Assembly (NCBI GenBank): GCA_016708345.1 | Contig: JADJFX010000002.1 | Span: forward strand, 124,001-188,000 | Origin: Candidatus Rhodoferax bjergmarkensis | Lineage (GTDB): Bacteria > Pseudomonadota > Gammaproteobacteria > Burkholderiales > Burkholderiaceae_C | Direction: 5' to 3' | DNA length: 64,000 nt | Shown: positions 8,206-16,013 of the stretch, piece by piece | How the letters are laid out: each line of letters opens with the position of its first letter | Position numbering within the stretch: the first letter of the stretch is position 1 | Notes under the pieces: generated by a model | The model's database searches: none | What the model saw: only the letters and a program-made list of their open reading frames with translations | What the model was told of the DNA's origin: nothing | Translations under genes and position numbers: made by a program

Positions 8206-8628
8206 CGCGGAAAGATAACCCCGCATCAAGATGGTTGCGCCACCGCGCCATGCCCCGGTTTCAATCAGGTCGCCGGGCACATTTTCAGTGCGGACGATGT
8301 CGAGGCAATTTGTAATGTTGTCCAAGCGCTTGCGGCCTACCATGGTGTGTGAGAACTCGCAAAAGTTACGCAAATTAAGTGTTTTTGGGTTGCCCGTCGC
8401 ATCGTTCACATTCAAATTCCACCAAATTCGCCCTTCCTGCCGCGCTAACCTGACGGTCTCTACCCAATCAGGTAAACGACGGTTTATATCTCTCACCACA
8501 TCTGTATCGACAGGTCTGCCACTGGCCATCATTCCAAAGATATACAGCAAGCGAACTTCATTTTCTAGGTACGGTTCATTCAGGAGACTGTTCTTTAATA
8601 ATTCAATGTAGCGGTGTTGCGCGTTCAT
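7753..8628 (-). CDS. TylF/macrocin O-methyltransferase family protein
   Basis: Predicted S-adenosylmethionine-dependent, metal-requiring methyltransferase of the TylF (macrocin-O-methyltransferase) family, which acts on sugars of macrolides and other polysaccharide or natural-product substrates. Key segments: VPGDLIETGAWRGGATILM (SAM binding, near residue 117), VWVADSFEGLPVP, and VLRLDGDLYESTMDGLNAL followed by GGFVIVDDYG (acidic metal-binding residues). 291 residues; about the first 110 are a less conserved N-terminal region. No biosynthetic or glycosyltransferase neighbours are present, so its substrate is unknown. It stands alone in the accessory patch, with a truncated copy 1.8 kb away. 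Confidence 0.85.
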   Translation of the reverse strand: MNAQHRYIELLKNSLLNEPYLENEVRLLYIFGMMASGRPVDTDVVRDINRRLPDWVETVRLARQEGRIWWNLNVNDATGNPKTLNLRNFCEFSHTMVGRKRLDNITNCLDIVRTENVPGDLIETGAWRGGATILMRGYLSAWEMNDRTVWVADSFEGLPVPSLPQDKGYDFSATKIPILSISLEEVQENFRRYSLLDDQVRFLKGWFCDTLPKAPIGQLAVLRLDGDLYESTMDGLNALYSKVSPGGFVIVDDYGDFAPCRNAVNEFRQLHGINEPIEKIDWTGVFWRKLS

Positions 8629-9258
8629 GCAGGTGTTCCGATCTGATTAGCTATGGTGGTCCAAATAAAAAACTGAAACGCGATTTGTGTGAGCACGTCT
8701 TCGCGAGTAAGGCTCTCAAGTTCAAGCTTCCCGGCGCTGATTGTTTTGAACTGGTCCAATAATTGGACGTGGTTTAAAGGGTTAAATCAACTTCTATTCT
8801 GTAAATTGTGATTATGGTTCCGGGTTTGTGGCTCAAAGGCGTCAGCATACAAGGCTAACTCTATTGCATCTTGCATCGAGCAAAAATCAAGAAAAATTGG
8901 GCCAGGATCGAATTGAATAATACGACCGCCATGGCAGGCTGGCTTTCCATCATCTGGTGCCTCGGAGTGCCACCGCAGTGACATCTGCGTCTGGCCAATT
9001 TCCCATAAAAATGGCCATTTCCGCACGCGGCGATTGCGCTACCAGCTATAAAAACAATAGTGAATTGACGCTTGTTAGCGGTTGCTTAAATCCGCATGAA
9101 TCCGGCGGCCGTTAATGGCTGCGTAACTTGGTGGCCGAATCTGGTGGGCAGTTATGGCGTTGGATTCTGGTGGCCGATTCCGATGCTCACGGTGCCACCA
9201 ATGGATAGGGCCCCGTGAGGGGCCCTGGTTACTGATGGTGTTAAAAGTTCGCCGTTAG

Positions 9259-9381
9259 TCAGAACGGCAAGTCCTGGTCAAAGTCTTCCAGCGGTTGATG
9301 GGTAACGCGCTGCTCACGCATGAGGTTCTGCATGACCAAGCCGTAAGGGGTCCCGAGGGTGCGATCCAAACTGATGCGGAG
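9259..9381 (-). pseudogene. C-terminal coding fragment, family not recognised
   Basis: About 40 codons between two stop codons read LRISLDRTLGTPYGLVMQNL and end HQPLEDFDQDLPF. The composition is protein-like and the fragment is followed by the 9207-9226 hairpin and IS-end-like repeats, so it may be the tail of a transposase or helper gene. Confidence 0.3.
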
Positions 9382-9463
9382 TTATTCCCGGTCTATTTAC
9401 CCAGCAAAGGAGGCTTGACATGACTGAAACATCGATGAGTGACGCGAACAGATAAGGAGACTG

Positions 9464-9631
9464 GGAGCACATCCTGATCTGCGAAGTCGTATTGAATCCT
9501 TGGTGTTTGCCGTCGAAGACGAGTGCGGTGAGCTCAAGACTGCGGATGCTGCTGAATTGAAAATCATACTTACCCTCAAACTAGGCAAACTGGTGCCAGT
9601 CAGCCGGGTGACGGAGTTGATTGTGCATTAA
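9464..9631 (+). pseudogene. Coding fragment, family not recognised
   Basis: A 55-codon frame reading HPDLRSRIESLVFAVEDECG, then TADAAELKIILTLKLGKL, ends at a TAA at 9629-9631. Upstream frames are broken, so only a fragment remains. It may derive from a transposase. The dispersed repeat follows directly. Confidence 0.25.
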
Positions 9632-9634
9632 TTC

Positions 9635-9681
9635 ACTACTAAATTGATAGCTGCTCGCGCATATTATTCATGCGCTAGCGG
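9635..9681. repeat. Dispersed 'ATAGCTGC-GCGCA' repeat overlapping the tsaD stop codon
   Basis: Reads ACTACTAAATTGATAGCTGC followed by TCGCGCATATTATTCATGCG and CTAGCGG, matching the copy in lolA (61371-61420) in order and spacing. The tsaD stop codon at 9675-9677 lies inside the CTAGCGG end of the element. Confidence 0.75.
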
Positions 9682-10742
9682 CCGATTTGTATCGAATCCA
9701 GCGGCCAGCGTGGTTTGACGTCGAAAGCGTAGACCTCGCTGGCCGTTTGCTGTCCGCTTTGCAGTCGCATGGCTGCCGCCATGGCAATCATGGCACCGTT
9801 GTCGGTACACAAATGCAGCTCGGGGTAATGCACGCGGATGTGGCGCTTGGCGCACTCGGCGTTCAGTTGCTCGCGCAAATTGCGGTTGGCGCCAACGCCC
9901 CCGGCCACCACCAGACGGGACAGGCCCGTTTGCTTTAAGGCCGTCAGTGATTTTTTGACCAACACTTCGACAATGGCGGCTTGCGTGGAGGCGGCCAAGT
10001 CACGATGCAGCTCAATCGGCAAGTCCTCAAAGCGCTTCACGCCCCCAGCAGCGACCATTTTTTGCGACTGCACCAGCACAGCGGTTTTGAGACCGGCAAA
10101 TGAAAAATCAAGGTTGCTGCTGCGCAGCAAGGGGCGTGGCAAGGCGTAGGCTTTGGGGTTGCCGTTATCTCCCAGCCTGGCCAGTGCCGGGCCACCGGGA
10201 TAGGGCAGACCCATGAGCTTGGCCGACTTGTCAAAGGCTTCGCCCGCAGCGTCGTCAATCGACTCACCCAATAGCTCGTAATGCCCAACCCCCTGCACCC
10301 GCATCAGCTGCGTGTGGCCACCGGACACCAGCAAAGCTACAAACGGAAACTCGGGCGGATCGGCGCTCAAGAAGGGCGACAGCAAATGTCCCTCCAAATG
10401 GTGTACACCCAGCACGGGTTTGCCCAGGGCTGCCGCCAAAGCACAGGCCACACCGGCACCCACGAGCAAGGCCCCGGCCAGCCCCGGCCCCCGCGTGAAC
10501 GCAACCACATCCACATCGGCCAGTGTGCGGCCAGCTCCAGACATCACCTGCTCGGTCAAGGGAATCACGCGGCGAATATGGTCGCGACTGGCCAACTCGG
10601 GTACCACGCCGCCAAAGGCTTGGTGCATCTCGATCTGGCTGTGCAGGGCATGGGCCAATAAGGTGGGCACGGCGGCAGCATTCGTTTGCACCATGGCCAC
10701 GCCCGTTTCGTCGCAGGACGACTCGAAACCCAAAACCAGCAT
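9675..10742 (-). CDS. tsaD: tRNA N6-adenosine threonylcarbamoyltransferase
   Basis: Transfers the threonylcarbamoyl group to A37 of tRNAs that read ANN codons, acting with TsaB, TsaC and TsaE in the cytoplasm. The protein (355 residues) starts MLVLGFESSCDETG, contains the metal-binding GVHHLEGHLLSPF (HxxxH near residues 110-114), VALLVSGGHTQL, LPYPGGPAL and LVVAGGVGANRNLR, all diagnostic of the Kae1/TsaD ASKHA fold. The ATG at 10740-10742 with an upstream GGGGGA is chosen; an upstream in-frame start would add 21 unconserved residues. The 3' end overlaps a dispersed repeat. It is divergently oriented from the gene at 10830. Confidence 0.97.
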   Translation of the reverse strand: MLVLGFESSCDETGVAMVQTNAAAVPTLLAHALHSQIEMHQAFGGVVPELASRDHIRRVIPLTEQVMSGAGRTLADVDVVAFTRGPGLAGALLVGAGVACALAAALGKPVLGVHHLEGHLLSPFLSADPPEFPFVALLVSGGHTQLMRVQGVGHYELLGESIDDAAGEAFDKSAKLMGLPYPGGPALARLGDNGNPKAYALPRPLLRSSNLDFSFAGLKTAVLVQSQKMVAAGGVKRFEDLPIELHRDLAASTQAAIVEVLVKKSLTALKQTGLSRLVVAGGVGANRNLREQLNAECAKRHIRVHYPELHLCTDNGAMIAMAAAMRLQSGQQTASEVYAFDVKPRWPLDSIQIGR

Positions 10743-10829
10743 GGTTTCCCCCAGAAAATTGATTGTGTGAAAGGCGCTTAGTCTAGTCTCGCTAAGATGG
10801 CGCACCGAGTTTGAATTCAGTGAGTTTCA

Positions 10830-11684
10830 ATGTTGGAAAGTCGCACCATGTTATTTGGCCTTTTGACCCGACCTGCAAGCAACCATGGTTTGCTTGGGGC
10901 TCGTTTGCTTGCCCTGCTTCTCGCATCATGGGCGGGGTGCGGGGGGGCTGTCGCCATTGATACCTGCGAAAAAAAGGTCTACCTCACGTTCAATACGGGG
11001 CACATGGAAGGTGCCCCCTTGGTGGCTGACGTTTTACGGCGCCACCGCGTCAGAGTCACTTTTTTTGCCTCCAACGTGTTCACCCAGACCGGCGATGGCA
11101 GCTTGGGCAATCACTGGGCACCGTGGTGGAAGGCGCGTGCAGCAGAAGGGCATGAATTTGCTTCGCAAACCTACGACCATGTGTATTGGCGCGGTGATTT
11201 GCCAGGTAACACGCTGCGTTTTCGTGTGAGGCCTACGGCCGGTGCTTTTGCCGGGCGCGAGTTCACATGGGAGGCCGGCAAATACTGTGCCCAGATTGAA
11301 CACGCGGCCCAGCGTCTAAGCGATTTCACCGGCAAGAAGAGTTTGCCGCTGTTTCGTGCACCCGGTGGTGCCACTTCACCGGGCTTGTTGGAATCAACTC
11401 GCGCCTGCGGCTACGCGCATGTCGGATGGGCACCGGCCGGTGTTCTCGGCGACGAGTTGCCCAGTGAAAAATTCAGCAACGACACCCTGCTGGAGCAAGC
11501 TTTGCGCGACATCCGCAGTGGCGACATTTTGTCCGCCACGTTGGGTGTTTCAACCCGCAATGATCCGTGGGCCCCGGCGGTCCTCGAACCCTTGATTGTG
11601 GGGCTGCGAGCCCGTGGGTTTTGTTTTGATACTTTGCGCACGCATCCAAGCTTCAAGGACTGGATTGCAAAACATGGGAAGTAA
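10830..11684 (+). CDS. Secreted NodB-like polysaccharide deacetylase family protein with altered active site
   Basis: A 284-residue protein with an N-terminal hydrophobic signal (LLALLLASWAGCGGAVA) and a NodB-homology fold. The usual TFDDG motif is replaced by YLTFNTGHMEG, so the catalytic-base and one metal-binding Asp are Asn and Thr. The region around GHEFASQTYDHVYW partly keeps the His motif, and LPLFRAPGGATS corresponds to motif 3. It therefore may be a non-hydrolytic or altered-specificity homologue acting in the periplasm. An in-frame ATG at 10848 is an alternative start. It ends 4 bp before the rhomboid start codon at 11689, suggesting co-transcription. Confidence 0.75.
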   Translation: MLESRTMLFGLLTRPASNHGLLGARLLALLLASWAGCGGAVAIDTCEKKVYLTFNTGHMEGAPLVADVLRRHRVRVTFFASNVFTQTGDGSLGNHWAPWWKARAAEGHEFASQTYDHVYWRGDLPGNTLRFRVRPTAGAFAGREFTWEAGKYCAQIEHAAQRLSDFTGKKSLPLFRAPGGATSPGLLESTRACGYAHVGWAPAGVLGDELPSEKFSNDTLLEQALRDIRSGDILSATLGVSTRNDPWAPAVLEPLIVGLRARGFCFDTLRTHPSFKDWIAKHGK

Positions 11685-11688
11685 ACGG

Positions 11689-13377
11689 ATGATGAACGAC
11701 GCTGTGGCAACGCAACCTTTGGAAGAGTTGTTTCGACCTTCCCTGAAAAGCCCATGGATTCGCATAGGCATTGGAGTCGGTGCTTTGTCGGTGATGGTTG
11801 TCGTTTTTGCGTTGCTCACCACCGCTGTCTGGAGCGCTCGTGCTTGGGCCATGATGAGCGTTTTGCTCATTGTTTCGGGGGCATTGGGCTACGCGATTCG
11901 CCGTCAAATCAAGATAGACAAGTGCCCGGTTTTGCTGACAACCAAAGGCATTGAATCCTTGAGTTTTTGTGGCGCGAAAAAAAACTACCGCTGGCAGGAT
12001 ATTGCCAATGCATGGATTGTTCCTGTTGGCAATGGCCATGCACTGCATCTTGAGCTATTGCCCGGTGTGCCTACTACTGCGGGCACGTGGCTCAGTCGGC
12101 GCAGTCAACCCTTCATTGCCCTGTCCACTTTTTCAGCCACTGAGCGCGATTTGATTTTTGACGCGGTGATTCAACATTTGCGCCAGACCCATCCCGGGGA
12201 GATTGTGGTCAACCATTCGCCACAGGAACGCGAGCCGCTTGAACAAGTGATTGCCCGGGCACCGCGCCCATGGGTGACTTACGCCCTGATCCTGATCAAT
12301 GTTGTACTGTCACTTTTCATGGTGTACCAGGGTGCTGACGCTTTGCGACCGTCAGATGAATGGCTGCTGCGTTGGGGTGGGCATGCTGCTTCTGAAGTTC
12401 AGCGAGGTCAGTGGTGGCGTGTGATGACAGCGACTTTTGTGCACAATGGTTTGGTGCATCTGGCGATCACCATGCTGGGGTTGTGGAGTATTGGACGTGT
12501 TGCCGAGCGCATCTACGGTTACCGGCCGTTCCTCATGATTTACCTGGGAGCCGCCATAGCCGGCAGTGCTTTTGCTTTGCATTTTTCGGCCCAGAAAATG
12601 GTCTTTGTAGGGGGGGCAAGCTGTGCTGTGTTTGGGCTGGCAGGCGCTTTGATGGTTGCGGTTTACCAAAACCGTGAAATTTTGCCCAAACTTCTAGGTA
12701 AACCTGAACTCGCTGGCATGGGCATCTTTGCACTTTATGCCCTGGTACAAGGGTTTCGACCTGGTGGGATCGACCACGGCGCGCACGTGGGCGCTTTGGT
12801 GACGGGCGCGATTCTGGCAGCCTTGCTGCCCGAACGCTTTGACATGCGCCAGTATGAGAAAACCATTCAAGTGCGCAGTGCAACGGGCATCGCCGGCGCA
12901 TTGGTTCTGTCCGTGGTGGTTGCCTTCCTCGCTCCGAGCGCAGCTACAGATGTGTCGCGTCCATTTACCGGTCCTGCTGCGTTTGACAAGGGGGTCAAAA
13001 GCTTTGCGCAAGCATCCCGGCTTATGCAGGAAATGCAGGAACAGGTCAAAGCCGGGAACATGACAGACTCGGAATTTGACGCTAAAACCCGCTCGGTGTT
13101 GGCTCCGGCTTTTCGCCAGACACTGGTCCACTATGACCAAGCCTGGTTTGCGCCAACTGACCCGCGCCATGAGTTGTTGCTGGCGTCCAGGCACCTGACC
13201 GAACTGATGGTGGAGCTGCTGGCCATGGAGTCCGTGGTAAGTGAAGCCAACTCCATCATTGTGCCTGTAGATCCGATTCGGGCAACCTTGTTAAACGCAG
13301 ACATCAGGGCAGCGGCAGAACATAAACAAGAAATTGAAGATCGGCTCAATGCAGCACCACCGGCCATTAACAAATAA
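11689..13377 (+). CDS. Rhomboid-family intramembrane serine protease
   Basis: A 562-residue inner-membrane protein. Two hydrophobic segments lie near residues 20-65, followed by a soluble part, then the six-helix rhomboid core from about residue 200. The catalytic serine is in VGGASCAVFG (Ser near 311) and the catalytic histidine in GIDHGAHVGALVTG (His near 366), with the WRVMTATFVHNG...H motif preceding. A C-terminal domain of about 170 residues follows, predicted periplasmic and helical, with no family that I recognise. The start at 11689 is preferred because GGAAG lies 7 bp upstream; the upstream in-frame ATG at 11674 overlaps the preceding gene. The substrate is unknown. Confidence 0.88.
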   Translation: MMNDAVATQPLEELFRPSLKSPWIRIGIGVGALSVMVVVFALLTTAVWSARAWAMMSVLLIVSGALGYAIRRQIKIDKCPVLLTTKGIESLSFCGAKKNYRWQDIANAWIVPVGNGHALHLELLPGVPTTAGTWLSRRSQPFIALSTFSATERDLIFDAVIQHLRQTHPGEIVVNHSPQEREPLEQVIARAPRPWVTYALILINVVLSLFMVYQGADALRPSDEWLLRWGGHAASEVQRGQWWRVMTATFVHNGLVHLAITMLGLWSIGRVAERIYGYRPFLMIYLGAAIAGSAFALHFSAQKMVFVGGASCAVFGLAGALMVAVYQNREILPKLLGKPELAGMGIFALYALVQGFRPGGIDHGAHVGALVTGAILAALLPERFDMRQYEKTIQVRSATGIAGALVLSVVVAFLAPSAATDVSRPFTGPAAFDKGVKSFAQASRLMQEMQEQVKAGNMTDSEFDAKTRSVLAPAFRQTLVHYDQAWFAPTDPRHELLLASRHLTELMVELLAMESVVSEANSIIVPVDPIRATLLNADIRAAAEHKQEIEDRLNAAPPAINK

Positions 13378-13582
13378 ATGTGTTGCATCTATGCGTCATC
13401 TTGAAGGCTGAAGATTAGGCCCACCAGTTTTGTGATTTTTTTAACACAATTGGATACTTGCAGCAGTAAACTGCTTTTGCTACAAGCTACCGCCAAATTC
13501 TTAGGGATTAGTAATAATTTTCAGGCTTTGTACCTTCGGCTAACTTTCACCTTAACAGTCCTACAACGAGCACATTTTTTCT
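13378..13582. other. Intergenic spacer, AT-rich
   Basis: No gene is visible. The stretch is clearly more AT-rich than its surroundings and probably holds the promoter of the CheX-like/GGDEF/CheY operon; no confident -35/-10 pair was assigned. Confidence 0.4.
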
Positions 13583-14170
13583 ATGGATGAAGAACCTTGT
13601 TTACCGTCCCCTAAAGAAAATTTACTTGATCTGCTGAGAAAGGTTTCAGTCGTTCAGGCAAACCAGTATTTCAATCGTGACGATGTTGAATTGATCCAGT
13701 CACCCGAGAATCATGTTTTAGGGCAGGTATTGAAGCGATACATCGTCATGATTCTGCTGACAGGTTCAGAAATTCGGATGATCTTCAAGGTGCACTTCAA
13801 TCCAGAGCAGATGCGCGCATACCGCCAGTCCAGTGGTGGTAAACCTGAAGACTTGACTGACAAGCATCTGCTGGACTACATGAAAGAACTCAGCAATCAA
13901 ATAGGTGGCAGGGCCTGCCGCATATTTCAATCCCACGGCATTTCATTGGGCATGAGCATCCCCCTGTGTACGCGAGGCATTTATGAGATTTATGCCGACT
14001 ACCAGGAGAAATCAGGGGTGATCAACAAGTTTGGAGACTTTTGGTGTCTGAACGGACCCTTTGGATTTTTGTATTGCAGCTGCTATGTCGAGTTGTTGGC
14101 AGCTGATCAACTCAAAAACATTCACTATGTGGACGAACCTTCAGATGAAGGCGAGCTGGACTTTCTATGA
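13583..14170 (+). CDS. CheX-like domain protein (chemotaxis phosphatase fold), tentative
   Basis: A 195-residue cytoplasmic protein with no signal peptide. The middle part (ILLTGSEIRMIFKVHFN, then LLDYMKELSNQIGGRACRIF and LGMSIPLCTRGIYEIY) resembles the CheX/CheC-type fold, in which a helix carrying E-x2-N faces the partner CheY; here ELSNQIGG matches that spacing (E, then N two residues on). Its stop overlaps the start of the GGDEF gene by 4 bp, and a stand-alone CheY follows, which supports a role in dephosphorylating or tuning that receiver. The assignment is by pattern and context, not a certain homology. Confidence 0.6.
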   Translation: MDEEPCLPSPKENLLDLLRKVSVVQANQYFNRDDVELIQSPENHVLGQVLKRYIVMILLTGSEIRMIFKVHFNPEQMRAYRQSSGGKPEDLTDKHLLDYMKELSNQIGGRACRIFQSHGISLGMSIPLCTRGIYEIYADYQEKSGVINKFGDFWCLNGPFGFLYCSCYVELLAADQLKNIHYVDEPSDEGELDFL

Positions 14171-15576
14171 GCAACCAAAACGAATTACTTGCTTCGCAGC
14201 GCGTCCTCTCCATGCTTGAGAGTGCTTGCGAGTACAGCGAAAAAATACTCGACAACATCCCTAGCGTATTTGTAGTGCTCAATGAGCACAACCAAGTGAT
14301 CAGAGCCAACCATGCATTTTGTGCGCTGACTGGCTGCGCGATGGAGAATGCGCTGCATTTGGATTTCACGTCATTTTTCACCACAGAAAACCGTGAAATT
14401 CTGATGCGTCATTTCAACCACTTGCGCACCAGTGAGCATGGTGAAGCCACGGTTCGTATCAAGCTTGAAATTTCGGGCTCCGACAGCGAATCTCTTGGAA
14501 AGCCTTTTTACTGGCACATCTTTCAGCTTGAACACATCAGCCGTGCCGAAGGGCGCGTTATTTCCATCATTGGGGATGATCTGTCGGGCTTGTACCAGTC
14601 AGAATTAAAGTTGATGAGCATTTTCTCCAGCATCCCGCTTGGCTTGATGGTGCTAAACAGGCATGGCGGCATCGAAGAAGTTCTTTCAGAGTATTGCCAC
14701 GTATTACTCAACCGGGATGCACTGGCCGGTGAATCCTTGCAGGCCATTTTGAGCCGCGAAAATCCGGAGTCTCAAACGGAGTTGGCTCAGGTTTTTTCCA
14801 CCTTAAACGATTGCGCTGGCAAAGACAAATCGATATTCACAACTTACGAAAACGTTTTGCACGAAATTGGCTATTTGTGCGTAGACCGTGGTGGCAGCAA
14901 CGAAAAATGGATCAAACCAAGATTTCAGCCGATAGTGAAAAACAACATGGTCGACCGCTACATGGTGATCATGGAAGACAACACTGAAAGCTTAACGGCG
15001 CAACGCCAAATTGAAAAAGCCGACTTGCTCGGCAAGCAAGCGCAAGCTCTCTACGAATGTGCCATTCGAGACCCACTGTCGGGCCTGTATACCCGATTGT
15101 TCATGAACGACAGCGTCAAACGACTTGTCGCTGAGTTCACCCGGGGCAATATAGCGGAGTTGTCACTCCTGATGTTTGACGTCGACAATTTCAAGTCAGT
15201 GAACGACACCTACGGGCATGCTGCCGGAGACACCGTGATCAAAGAGTTTGGGCGCATCATTCGTCATTGTCTGCGCGATACAGACATTCCTGTGCGTTAC
15301 GGCGGTGAAGAGTTCCTCGTGGCGTTACCCATCAACGACACACAAGAGCTGGGCGGCACCATCGTCGCTGAACGTATCAGGTCACAACTTGAAAATACCG
15401 AAATACCGGCCGGCAATGGGAAATACATTCGGGTGACAGTCAGCGGTGGCGTTGCAACTTGTCGAAAGCGAGACACATTGGGGGATCTGATCGAGCGAGC
15501 AGACAATCAGTTGTACATCGCCAAGCACAAGGGAAAAAATCGCATTTGCACCCAAGCCAATGATGGGCAGGAATAA
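14167..15576 (+). CDS. PAS-containing diguanylate cyclase
   Basis: Predicted to make cyclic di-GMP. The 469-residue protein has an N-terminal PAS-like sensor (VFVVLNEHNQVIRANHAFCA, then the TGCAMENAL pattern), a second diverged PAS-like part around residues 145-275 and a coiled linker (QRQIEKADLLGKQAQAL). The GGDEF domain starts at RDPLSGLYTRLFM. The active site is YGGEEF, and an RDTD sequence five residues before it matches the RxxD inhibitory site, so product feedback is likely. No transmembrane segment is seen, so it should be cytosolic. It overlaps the CheX-like gene by ATGA and is followed 44 bp later by cheY. Confidence 0.9.
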   Translation: MSNQNELLASQRVLSMLESACEYSEKILDNIPSVFVVLNEHNQVIRANHAFCALTGCAMENALHLDFTSFFTTENREILMRHFNHLRTSEHGEATVRIKLEISGSDSESLGKPFYWHIFQLEHISRAEGRVISIIGDDLSGLYQSELKLMSIFSSIPLGLMVLNRHGGIEEVLSEYCHVLLNRDALAGESLQAILSRENPESQTELAQVFSTLNDCAGKDKSIFTTYENVLHEIGYLCVDRGGSNEKWIKPRFQPIVKNNMVDRYMVIMEDNTESLTAQRQIEKADLLGKQAQALYECAIRDPLSGLYTRLFMNDSVKRLVAEFTRGNIAELSLLMFDVDNFKSVNDTYGHAAGDTVIKEFGRIIRHCLRDTDIPVRYGGEEFLVALPINDTQELGGTIVAERIRSQLENTEIPAGNGKYIRVTVSGGVATCRKRDTLGDLIERADNQLYIAKHKGKNRICTQANDGQE

Positions 15577-15620
15577 CTGATCACGATGGCTTTCAAAAAA
15601 ATCTATTACTGGAGACTGAC

Positions 15621-15980
15621 ATGCCAAGAATTCTCGTAGTCGACGACGCCAAAACGATGCGCGACAACTTGAAAGAACTGCTGATAAGCGATGGATTTGA
15701 GGTTGTTGAGGCAGAAAATGGGGAGCAAGGTCTTGAGATGATGGGTCAATACGCGATCGATTTAATCATTTCGGACCTGAACATGCCCGGCATGGATGGC
15801 ATCACCATGTGCAGCCACATCAAGCAACAAGGCTTTAACGTCCCCATTTTCATGCTCACCACGCAAACAAGTCCGGAACTAAAAGTCAAAGCCAAAGAAT
15901 ATGGGGTTATGGCGTGGATGGTGAAGCCGCACAACAATGAAGTCCTTCTGCGCGGCATCAGAAAAGTGCTCAAGCTCTGA
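15621..15980 (+). CDS. Stand-alone CheY-like response regulator
   Basis: A 119-residue single receiver domain. The acidic pocket DDAK is at residues 8-11, the phospho-acceptor Asp lies in IISDLNMPGMDGITM near residue 53, the switch Thr in FMLTTQTSPE and the conserved Lys in MVKPHNNE. There is no output domain, so it would act by protein contact, as CheY does. It follows the CheX-like and GGDEF genes in the same orientation and probably forms one signalling operon with them. The histidine kinase partner is not in the window. Confidence 0.93.
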   Translation: MPRILVVDDAKTMRDNLKELLISDGFEVVEAENGEQGLEMMGQYAIDLIISDLNMPGMDGITMCSHIKQQGFNVPIFMLTTQTSPELKVKAKEYGVMAWMVKPHNNEVLLRGIRKVLKL

Positions 15981-16013
15981 CAGCGGACAAGCCTCGGTCA
16001 GAACGTGGACTTT

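Larger units (their letters stand above)
8629..9674. other. Decayed region with fragments of unknown genes
   Basis: More than 1 kb without an intact gene. It contains a third copy of the 'tcgaattgaataa...ccatggca' block (8893-8955); dispersed-repeat copies at 9031-9085 and 9635-9681; repeated 'tggtggccgaatc'-type sequences at 9101-9181 that recall IS21-family ends; a perfect 8-bp GGGCCCC-type hairpin at 9207-9226 without a T-run; a minus-strand coding fragment at 9259-9381 ending HQPLEDFDQDLPF; and a plus-strand fragment at 9464-9631 (HPDLRSRIESLVFAVEDE...). The fragments look like transposase or mobile-gene remains, but I cannot name the family. Confidence 0.55.

Noticed and set aside
9207..9226. 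GC-rich 8-bp hairpin as a rho-independent terminator
   Set aside because: No T-run on either strand and no intact gene ends next to it.
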